The position numbers were made by a program, and so were the translations under genes. Shown here one piece after another: positions 22,701 through 31,605 of a DNA stretch of 64,000 nt (position 1 is the first letter of the stretch; each line of letters begins with the position of its first letter). Below the pieces are notes generated by a model. The model worked only from the letters and a program-made list of their open reading frames with translations. It ran no database searches and was not told the DNA's origin. The stretch comes from Branchiostoma floridae (taxonomy: Eukaryota; Chordata; Leptocardii; Amphioxiformes; Branchiostomatidae): assembly GCF_000003815.2 (NCBI RefSeq), contig NC_049993.1, positions 6,592,489-6,656,488 of the forward strand. Reading direction: 5' to 3'.

Positions 22701-25495
22701 TTTTTACAAGGCTTAGCACTGTTTTTGCTTTATTTGTTTGTTTGTATGTTGACAGTTTCATTGAGATTATTGTGAATGGATTTTTTATGGGTTGTCTTTG
22801 CTTAAAAAAACATTCTAGTAATGAGATATTGGGAAGATATGAATACTTTCATCAAGGGTTCATACTTGAAAAATGAAGAATTATATATATATATACCAGT
22901 CCTGGATTTACTCTACTCCACTCTACTTATTCGTTATTGTAGCCTGAGTATCAGCCTGGTTGGTTTACTGGTGCTCCTATACTTGTTGAGGGGTGAGAAT
23001 TGGAGCCCTGGTAAACTAACCAGGATGATGCTCAGGCTAACTTTAATAAGGTCAAATCATGCCAGCAGGAAAACATGGGAAAACACTTATTGTCTTATAT
23101 ATTAAACTTACGACTTGGGAAAACTGTTATTGTCGGCCTTGTCATAATTTTCCTCGACAGATAGAAGACATCGACCTGATCAGTGCTAACATGGAGATGT
23201 CCCTGGCATCTATCGGTGGTTTCTGCTGTGGAGACTCCTTTGTTATCGACCATCAGGTAATTGCTTCCTCAATGATACAGATTTTTGATAGTCCAAAGGA
23301 AACGAGGTCCATAGTCACTGATGAAAGACACCAAATGGTTGTCTGAAATGTCTGACCATTTCCAAAATTATATCCAGTTGCTTGAGTAACTGCTTTTCGG
23401 CATATCTTATGGATTGATCACAGAGTTATTTTTAACAACAAATGTTCCCTGCCCCACCCCACTCCAGCGCCTGTCAGGTCAGGGCTACTGTTTTTCAGCG
23501 TCTCTCCCCCCCATGCTGTCAGTGGCAGCGTCCGAGGCACTCCGGATCATGGAAGAGAAACCTGGTAAGGTCTTTCCTTGTTTAGGGTGGGACAATGATT
23601 TGATACTCGTATATAATATTCATGATCAAACTTTATATGATATGCCACATTTACGGCAACATGTGGCTGCTGATAATCGTCACACCTTTGCCCTATGCAG
23701 AAGTACTGTTGTTTGACCATACCTGATGGTACAAAGTTGGTAGTACTAACACTCAAACTTGTCCTGGCTGTATCTAAGTCAGTATTATGTTTCAGTAATG
23801 GTTTAAGAGGCACAAAGTAGCAGCTAAGGTTGACTTCCAGTTTATTGAACAGGAGTTGTAAGAGAAATTTCCAAACTATAAATCAGGTACTGTACTGTAC
23901 AATATTCAAACACTACGTGTCACTGTTCTTCAGGTATATTTGAGGAGCTGAGGACAAGATGCCAGTGGCTACATGCTAAGTTGTCAAGGTAAGACATACA
24001 CAGGTTTCTTTCAACTTTCTTTTGATTCTGGCGTTTGACCATAATTTTCTTTCTCCCATTTCAATAGAATGTTTTGATGTGACCTTTCAGTTACTGTAAA
24101 TGCAGAAATGTTCGCGGTGGATTAATGTTCGCGGGTTTCGCGGTGACCGCTTCACCGCGAAATTAAAACCACCGCGAACATTTTTCTATTATGATATTAG
24201 ACTGCAGTCTATGGTGTTACCGCGAACTTAAAACCACCGCGAAAAGTCCTTTTTCCCGCTACCGCGAAATTAAATCCCCGCGAACTTAAATGCATTTACA
24301 GTATACTCACCTCATCATTGCATTACTTTTGCCCTTGGACCATTTTGTTGCTTCTGTTCTTTGACCTTTTCATTGTTTCTGCCCTCTGACTGTTTCATTG
24401 TTTTTGCCCTCTGACCTGATGTGTTGTGTTGGTACAGTATTCCTGGACTGAAAGTTTGTGGAGAGCCCATATCCCCCATCATGCACCTGCAACTGGCAGC
24501 ACCGTCTAGTCGTGCAGAAGACACGAAGAAACTTGAGACCATGTGCAATGAGGTAATAAAGATTTTGGTTCAGTTTTTTATCCAAAATACTAAAACTAAA
24601 AGTGGAATTTTGGCACGTCAAATCTGTAAAAAAAAAATATTATTACACCCAGCATGTGGTTAGAACTAGATAGACTGAAAAATATTTTGCTGAAATGTAG
24701 CTTTCCTTAATTCCTCCAAAGTTGTAAACAGTAGTGTTTTTGCCGTGGGTCTTTTCAGTCAATGACCATATCTGTAGTTGTGGATTTTGATTGAGTTCTA
24801 GGATTTTCAATACATGTATACGTATCAAACCGTTAAATTCAGTTAACAATAAGTGCATTCAGTACTTAAACACAGGGAATCCATGTTAATATATACATGG
24901 ACTGCGAACCCAGGCGTTTCAGCTGTAGGTGACATGTTGAAAATAAAACTCCTTCCAGTGTATGAATCAGGGTGTGGCTCTGACTGTGGCACGTTACCTG
25001 GAGCAGGAAGAACACCTGGTGCCCCCTCCCAGGTAGGTCATCGTCTCCTTTCTATTATTACGCTGATCTAAGGCCCCGTTCACACTTGCGCTTGTATTCA
25101 AGTTTGAGTGATGAATGTCCCTTGAAACATTTGAATTAGCCTCCATATCTTATCCGGTTGTGTAGCCTGGATATCTAACCTTGATCGATGATCCAGTGTG
25201 AAAATGTATAATTATTGGACCCCACCTTATGAATTTTGATCATCAAAAAATATACTTGAACAGTACACAAAGATTGTGCTGAAAGTTTGTGTGGTTTTGT
25301 AAGGATTAAATGGTTTCTAGAAACATGTTTTAATCCTTTAAGATTTAATGTAAAATATGAAGAGCTTGATCAATTGTTTTTCACGCTTATTTTCCCGCCC
25401 CCAGCATCAGGGTAGCTGTGAACGTGGAGCTGACAGAAGACGACATCGATCACGCGACCGCCGTCATCACAAACGTGGCCAAGATGGTTTTGTAA
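16765..25495 (+). CDS. SPTLC1: serine palmitoyltransferase long-chain base subunit 1, 15 exons
   Basis: Exons: 16765-16830, 18151-18258, 19449-19543, 19928-20021, 20382-20454, 20686-20818, 21870-21999, 22152-22241, 22575-22682, 23161-23256, 23468-23564, 23934-23988, 24438-24552, 24959-25032, 25405-25495. All have GT/AG borders and an open frame of 474 residues, against 473 recalled for human. The enzyme condenses serine with palmitoyl-CoA, the first step of sphingolipid synthesis, on the ER membrane. A membrane segment spans residues 28-43. The aminotransferase-like fold follows, with [12 protein letters not shown] at 132-143; C136 matches human C133, mutated in hereditary sensory neuropathy. 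Conserved blocks include [19 protein letters not shown] and [15 protein letters not shown]. As expected for subunit 1, the PLP-binding lysine of subunit 2 is absent from that block, so catalysis needs SPTLC2, which is not in the window. The start is supported by the YY1-like ATGGCGG context. Confidence 0.97.
17356..17915. mobile_element. TTAA-flanked piggyBac-like MITE in SPTLC1 intron 1
   Basis: Perfect terminal inverted repeats AGGCGCCCAGAGCA / TGCTCTGGGCGCCT are flanked by TTAA on both sides (17352-17355 and 17916-17919). TTAA is the target used by piggyBac transposases. The 560-bp interior has no transposase. The exact family is inferred only from the target site. Confidence 0.7.
18331..18538. 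mobile_element. CTGTAAATGCA MITE, copy 1 (SPTLC1 intron 2)
   Basis: A 208-bp near-palindrome with CTGTAAATGCA at the left end and TGCATTTACAG-like sequence at the right end. TA flanks both ends. The interior is built from TTCGCGG/CCGCGAA words. Other copies lie at 24094-24301 and 30778-30970. Confidence 0.85.
18830..19191. mobile_element. hAT MITE CAGGGCTCTAGCC, copy 1 (SPTLC1 intron 2)
   Basis: Begins CAGGGCTCTAGCCAGC, ends GCTGGCTAGAGCCCTG, and is flanked by a perfect 8-bp duplication ATTTGTAA (18822-18829 and 19192-19199). Near the left end is the palindrome TCCGTCAATTGACGGA. Open frames inside are repeated in every copy and are not genes. Confidence 0.92.
21157..21509. mobile_element. 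hAT MITE CAGGGCTCTAGCC, copy 2 (SPTLC1 intron 6)
   Basis: Same family, inverted relative to copy 1. The 8-bp duplication GTTAACCT flanks it (21149-21156 and 21510-21517). That duplicated sequence is itself part of the 19-bp minisatellite unit starting at its right border. Confidence 0.92.
21510..21848. repeat. 19-bp minisatellite with three-unit higher-order pattern
   Basis: About 18 copies of a 19-bp unit, TTAACCTCCTTCTGCTATG. Three variants (A: TTAACCTCC, B: TTAAACTCC, C: TTAATCTTCC) cycle as A-B-C four times in the middle, giving a 57-bp higher-order unit, with runs of A at both edges. The array ends only about 20 bp before the acceptor of SPTLC1 exon 7 (21870) and supplies much of its pyrimidine-rich tract. 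Confidence 0.93.
22946..23035. mobile_element. small hairpin element with TAGCCTGAG termini (SPTLC1 intron 9)
   Basis: TAGCCTGAGTATCAGCCTGG on the left is roughly complementary to a right end reading CTCAGGCTA, with CTAACCAGGATGATG inside. The ends resemble the TAGCCTGG hairpins at 49131 and 52216, but no clear target duplication is visible, so it may be decayed. Boundaries are approximate. Confidence 0.45.
24094..24301. mobile_element. CTGTAAATGCA MITE, copy 2 (SPTLC1 intron 12)
   Basis: 208 bp, flanked by TA on both sides, inverted relative to copy 1 with the same TTCGCGG/CCGCGAA interior. The two copies have the same length, which suggests recent amplification from one source. Confidence 0.85.
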
Positions 25496-25579
25496 AGAAA
25501 CACCTGTTACTGTATACTAGAAAAACAAACTTAGTGAGCAAAATTAATAATTGCAAATGTTTTTGTGAGCTTTGTTAAT

Positions 25580-25722
25580 CTCCAGGCAGATCTTGCTGTG
25601 GCATGAGAAAGTATTGTAAGCTTGGGAAGGAGTTTAGCCAGCAGAGGAGTTTCATATGCCACAGTGGGGTCCCAAGCTTATGATAGTATCATATGCCACA
25701 GCAAGCTTTGCCTGGAGATTAT
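25580..25722. mobile_element. hairpin MITE just downstream of SPTLC1 stop
   Basis: AATCTCCAGGCAGATCTTGC on the left pairs with GCAAGCTTTGCCTGGAGATT on the right, and GCTGTGGCAT pairs with ATGCCACAGC. AAGCTTGGGA near 25618 is matched by CCCAAGCTT near 25672. It starts 85 bp after the SPTLC1 stop codon, so it is probably part of the 3' untranslated region. Confidence 0.65.
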
Positions 25723-26282
25723 GCTTTGTGCCTCAAGAGCTAGGCTCCATACAAGTACAAGTCATCTTGAATAAGATCAAGTAACTAAACGTGTTAATGT
25801 AGCACTATCAAATATTGTCCTATCTACTTGAAATGTCTTTTATAAACACAATGTATGGTCATGGCCAAGTAAGTAACCTGTGGAAAGAAATATCAGCTCT
25901 TCCAAAACAAACAATGTATGGTCTGTAACTTTCCCTGCCTATTAATACTGAGGTGGACATGATCCAAAGTAGACAATGATAGTACACAAGAATTGGTAGT
26001 GCTACTTTAGTATAGTCTGAAAACAACAAACAAAACATATAGATACTAGCCTCTGTGTGTTGGCTAGTGAGTTGATGACCCATCTTTTTGGATGGGTAAT
26101 TACTGAATTTAAGTTACATTTAAGTAAATTTCTCTTGCATATGTTAGGATTTTGTTAAACAGAAAAACATTTTTCTATAAATGTTGACATGATGGAATAA
26201 CATTTAGATTGTTGCTTACTCAACTTATTTAATTGTTAAGAGTTTGAATGTGTTTCAAAATACAAAATGATCAGGCTTAACT
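25723..26282. other. SPTLC1 3' flank, non-coding
   Basis: AT-rich sequence without supportable genes. It probably includes the 3' untranslated region of SPTLC1, but I could not place its end with confidence. Confidence 0.4.
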
Positions 26283-26294
26283 AAAGTGATAGAG

Positions 26295-26717
26295 ATACGC
26301 CAAAAATAGTTACTCAAGCAACTGGATATGGTTTTGAAACGGTCAGACGTTTCGGATAGAATCCACTATCCTTCGTCAGTGACACTGAAGAGATCTGGAA
26401 GAAACAGGTCTTTTATACTCTAACTATGAATGAAGACAATTACAGATGTCCAATAGGAAAGGTTGTAAGACAATTCAGACTGAAGACAATTTGGATTCCA
26501 AAGAAAACAAAGCTAAGCCAAAGTCAAGCTGAAGACAATTTGGATTTCAAAGGATAGCAAGGCTAAGACACAGTTAATCTCCAGATCTCTTCAGTGTCAC
26601 TGACGAAGGATAGTGGATTCTATCCGAAACGTCTGACCGTTTCAAAACCATATCCAGTTGCTTGAGTAACTATTTTTGGCATATCTTATTACCTGGATGT
26701 CTAACCTTCATCGACGT
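26295..26717. mobile_element. hairpin element flanked by 12-bp direct repeats
   Basis: Arms of about 100 bp (GCCAAAAATAGTTACTCAAG and its complement; GGATAGAATCCACTATCC in both) face each other, with a short internal tandem repeat (GAAGACAATTTGGATT) between them. AAAGTGATAGAG occurs on both sides (26283-26294 and 26718-26729). The right end has about 30 bp that the left lacks. Decayed relatives lie at about 39026-39230, 23320-23410, 19221-19290 and 35940-36050. Confidence 0.7.
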
Positions 26718-26729
26718 AAAGTGATAGAG

Positions 26730-28014
26730 TTTTTTTTTTTAATTTTTGACATCAGCACAAGATATTGCTGGCAAAATACAACTGCAATGTGTTTTGAAGT
26801 TGCATCTTATGCAAATTATGTTTTCAATGTGTTTGAGGGCTTGTTCCACCACTGTGATTTTTGTGAAAATGTCCCCTTTTTGGCAATTTCTCCTCTAAAC
26901 AGTGCTTTTTGTATTATCAGAAGTGTTATAGAACAAGTCACTAGTGCAACTAAAGCCACTGTTTTACTGCAGTATTGAGAGCATTTGCAAGAAAGATAGA
27001 AAGAAAGAGAGCATGCATCCAAAATGTGCATGCCAAAAAAAACCTAAGCCAAAAGACCTTATATGAATTAGTTTGAACATACATGTGTATGTTGAGATAT
27101 GGCCAGCTGCAACTTAGGCAAGGATATACATGTAATGTGTGTATTTGTAATAGTTTTGGTGAATAGCAAAGCTGCATGTAGGGAAAAGTGCACAAAGTAG
27201 ATCGGCAGAATGAAGTAGATTTGTGGATAGTTGTTTTCTCAGAAAAGACAATGTGAGAAGTATTTGATTTAGTATTTTTCATTTTATCAGAGTTTTTTTT
27301 TTTATATGGGACCAAGTTACAGAAGAAACCATTATTGTTCATGTTACTACGACTTTATATACCAAAAAGAGCTTAGCATCGTTTTGGTCATGTTATATTT
27401 GTACATGTATGCTACAATGAACTAAAATTAGTACCAGTACATTAGACCTAGTTATTGAAATATCTACGAAGCAAGTGCCTTACCATAACAAATTAATACA
27501 AACATGTAAAAGTGTAGATGTAGAAGTGATCTATCAATGTGTAAAACAGATAGCAAATGCTATAGTATATGTTGTATGTTACTATTTTAAAAGTTATGCT
27601 ATGTGTTGAATTAGATCAGAGATGCTTTGTTTTATGGATGACACCCTCTGAAGACCACAAGTCTATTTTAAGAAGGTAGAAAAGGAATCAAGCTCTGTTG
27701 GGTATAGGCTGTTTTGTTATATGTTACAATGTAGCTCTTCTTGGCCCATCTTTTGTAGTATGGTCAAGTTACGATGAATTCTTGCAATTGTCATCCATGA
27801 GATGAAGTTTAAGTGGCCTTGTATATTAGAAAGTACATGTAGTTGGAAAACTGGTTCTTTTTGTATGAACATGTTGAAGGGAGGTTCAGTATCTTTACTT
27901 TCAAGTGTTTCATGGTATTGGTAGAGGTGTTTTTCACTGGTCTCACATGTACATATTAGTAAGTCTGGTTAGTTCAATGTGTGTCTTAATGTTAGTCATG
28001 TTGTATCTCCTAAC
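26730..28014. other. AT-rich intergenic stretch
   Basis: I see no exon, RNA gene or inverted-repeat element that I can support. Open frames here (for example minus 27342-26950) are low-complexity and have no recognisable protein content. Confidence 0.5.
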
Positions 28015-28345
28015 CAGGGCTCTAGCCAGCGTCCGTTTTTCCGTCAATTGACGGAAATTTGCTGCGTGTGACGGAAAAATTTTAAAACCAATCCGTCAAC
28101 TTTGACGGACAAAAATCTGATAAAAGCTCCTTGGTGGAAGCTACAGGCTGCTTGGGGACGCCGTCCACGGCCGTAAAAGCCACACACTGTTTGTTTTGCT
28201 ATTGTTATGATTGTTGATAATGTGTGTCGGTGACCTTTCGCATACGATAATCTCATTAAAACCAGTTTTTCAAGGTCTCAGTTCAGTCTCTCTAACTCCT
28301 GGAATAGTGTTTTCGCGACAATGGGAATTGGCTGACGGAAAAAAC
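28015..28345. mobile_element. hAT MITE CAGGGCTCTAGCC, copy 3, right end missing
   Basis: The left terminus and interior match copies 1 and 2, but the sequence stops matching after GGCTGACGGAAAAAAC. The GCTAGAGCCCTG terminus is absent, so this copy is truncated and no target duplication can be read. Confidence 0.85.
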
Positions 28346-29404
28346 AGATTTGTGTTTTCCCTTGGTACATATTTCACTTTGTTCATTTTTACACTGTATG
28401 CCTTGCCACCTGTTCTCACTTGAACTACTCTATGGCATGAACATGAAGGGCAAAATACCAGACTGGTGGTTTTCTTTTCTTTCAGTATATATTCGAGATA
28501 CTCGATAGACCAACATTTTCACAATCAGGATTATCAATACTGTAACTCTTGACTTGTAACTGGTAACTTAGTTTTAGTGACTTGAGCAGTCACTATTCGA
28601 CTGCTAAATTGTAACATAACGCAGTAAAGACAGCTGCAGACATATTTTGTAATATATTTACAAACTTTAATGCCTACAAGTCAGCATCATGAGTTATACA
28701 GTTCAAAATACAATATAAGCTACTAAAATTGACAAGTTGAATAAAAGAGCATGGTTATAATGTAGGTGTACATAATACAGTCTCAGGTATGTAGTTTATG
28801 TTGTAATTGTGTGTTAAGTGAATGTTGCTTATCATGTATTATCATATACCTAGCAGGTAACAATTGCAATTGTAGCAAAAACAGGTGACATTCTATCAGG
28901 CACTTTCTTCATGAACATTGAACATCTAATTTTAACCATCTTCCTGCTATAGTATGGGCACATCAATGCACAAACTCCATGTCAGTTACATCTTGAACGG
29001 GATGTTAAGGGCCCAGTCACAATTTTGGTATGACGCAGTACGATGGCAAACTTAAGGCATAAGTAGTTGTGCATGTGTCACAAAATTCAGCTGTCTTCTT
29101 ACAAAAAAAGACTCAATTCCCTGTCTGCAATATTTTCTGCTGCAGCCTGACATAAAAATCGTAAAACGACCTACAACAAATGTAAGCGTACCATGACATA
29201 CACAAAATTTTGTCTCAGCACATGCATCTTGGCAACAAAACATGTATCTGGGGAACATAAACATGATTCTACATTTTCAACATTGTCCATTCAATGTCCA
29301 TTGAATTAATCCACATTCTTTTGCACAGATGGGCACAGATACATGATCTAGCCCCTCACTGTAGCATTGGAACTACCAAGGGTGTATTACTTAAGCGTCT
29401 GTCC
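28346..29404. other. intergenic sequence between SPTLC1 and ZBTB-A
   Basis: No supportable coding sequence or repeat boundary. It may hold part of a long 3' untranslated region of either flanking gene, since the two genes converge here. Confidence 0.4.
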
Positions 29405-29744
29405 CAGGGCTCTAGTCAGCGTCCGTTTTTCCGTCAATTGACGGAAATTTGTTGCGTCTGACGGAAAAATTTTCAAACCAATCCGTCAACCTTGACGGAC
29501 AAAAATCCTTGGTGTAAGCTTCAGGCGGCTTGGGGACGCCGTCCACGGCCGTAAAAGCCACACACTGTTTGTTTTGCTATTGTTATGATTGTTGACAATG
29601 TGTGTCGGTGCCCTTTCGCATACGATAATCTCATTAAAACCCGTTTTTCAAGGTCTCAGTTCAGTCCTTCTAATTAATTTTCGCGGTTTTCGCGACGATT
29701 GGAATTGGCTGACGGAAAAAAGTTTCGAGCTGGCTAAAGCCCTG
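29405..29744. mobile_element. hAT MITE CAGGGCTCTAGCC, copy 4
   Basis: Full-length copy with an 8-bp duplication GTCTGTCC on both sides (29397-29404 and 29745-29752) and one substitution in each terminus. Confidence 0.92.
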
Positions 29745-30777
29745 GTCTGTCCTCATAATTAGCATGGAACTGTGGAAAAATATACATGTGTGCCAATGTC
29801 CAGGTGTAGAATAAACTGTGCTCATTTTCAATTCTCTCTCCCATCAAAGGTTTCCATAGAATATAGTTCATTAGAAATTGTACTTGTGCTGCCTTTGATT
29901 TGAAAAACTACAACAGTAATCGGAGATGCCTTTTACCTTTGCTATGATTGCATTGATTGCAAAATACTTTTTCTTTCCCTCAGCGACACTGCTATCATAG
30001 TCTTAACGGAATCCATTTTTTCCAGACAATACTATCCAATATGAAACTATAATGGAATGCATCAATCAGAGAAGCTTTTACATCTACGAGGATTGGAAAG
30101 AACTTTTTCTTCCAATCAACAATGCAATTTCATTTACGGGCACTTCAGTTAGGTGTTACATGTAATATCTACACACCTACTGATGTAATAACATGTATGT
30201 ACAAGAATACTTGGTCGATATCCTCCAAAAATCTATATTCTGACAATCTAACTTCTGAAAACATCTTAGAGACATAGACAAGGTGCAGCAAGCTCATGAT
30301 ATATTCCCAGTTCTGTAACTAAGCTAATAAATGACAACTTAAGTGTCTCTAACATAAATGAATAGCATTTGTTTCGGAATGAAATAATGCTGGTAATACA
30401 AGTGCTCCAAGAGTTAATGTGGTATGTATACATGTGGGTGTCATTAAGGTTAATCTAGTCTGAATTAGCTATAAAGTTATAGTTCCCTAATGATTCAAAT
30501 GCAACCTGGCATAGACTAGAGGAGGCCTTAGACCTGTTAACTAGGCTAAACATAGAACTCATAGGATTCGCTGATAATATGAACAGATTTCCACATCAAC
30601 ATGAAAATTCATCTCTTTTGGTAAATAACATTATGTGGAAATCAAACAGTATGCCAATACAAAAATTGAATTCATCAATTTTCAACTTAGTCCCTCAGTC
30701 CTCTTTAGCTGTCTTACCCAGATGCTATGAAGAAGACACATTATGCATGTGTTACTTCAGCAAAGAGTCAAAGGGTA
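29745..30777. other. AT-rich intergenic stretch
   Basis: No supportable gene or element. The plus-strand open frame near 30579-30851 runs into the MITE at 30778 and is not gene-like. Confidence 0.45.
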
Positions 30778-30970
30778 CTGTAAATGCATTTAAGTTTGTG
30801 GGGATTTACTTTCGCAGTAGCGGGAAAATGGAGTGTTTGAAGTGGTTTTAAGTAGACTGTAGTAAAAAACTATCATGGAAAAATTTTCACTGTGGTTTTA
30901 TGTTTGCGGTGAAGTGGCCACTGCGAAAACCACTGACATAAAACCACCGCGAACATTTCTGCATTTACAG
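30778..30970. mobile_element. CTGTAAATGCA MITE, copy 3
   Basis: 193 bp, flanked by TA, same termini as the copies at 18331 and 24094 but more diverged inside, so it is probably older. Confidence 0.8.
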
Positions 30971-31605
30971 TACATCACACATGCATAAAGTCTCCTGTCC
31001 ATAATATCTGGGGAAGATACCTGAAGGGGACTGAACGATTCAGTTTTAAAATTCCAGTGTGTCCAACTGAACCATTTTTTAGTTGGCAGTTTGATTCCCC
31101 TTCAAAGATTTCCACATCAGTTGGTGCCATGATCACAGTGTATGTAATGTTGAAAAGCTGTATTATCCATTCAATGATTACAGGAAAAAATTTCCTGTCT
31201 CTTATCATCTTCAAAATATATCTTCTTCTTCTTCCTCTTCTTAGGCCACACCAATCTACTTCACTGGTTCTCAGAAATTACAAAGTTGCAGTTAAGCAAG
31301 CACTCAAGAAGGTTGCAAGGAAAACCCCAAATAAGGCAATGCGACCTGCCTGATCGTTTGAGTTTCTCATGAATAAACAAAGGTTCAAACTAACAAAACT
31401 TGCACCTAAGTACAAGTTCAAAGACATGTATATTCACTGCCGATAATTTGCTTACCTCTATTTTCAAGTCGTTATTTCAATTTACCGTTAAGCTGTAAAA
31501 TCCGAGAACCAACAAAGAAAATTCCTGTGGCCATATGACTTTTAGATTCCGTTTGCATGACATGGCCTGCTAATGACAACATGGGAGCACGAGAGGGTTT
31601 TAGCT

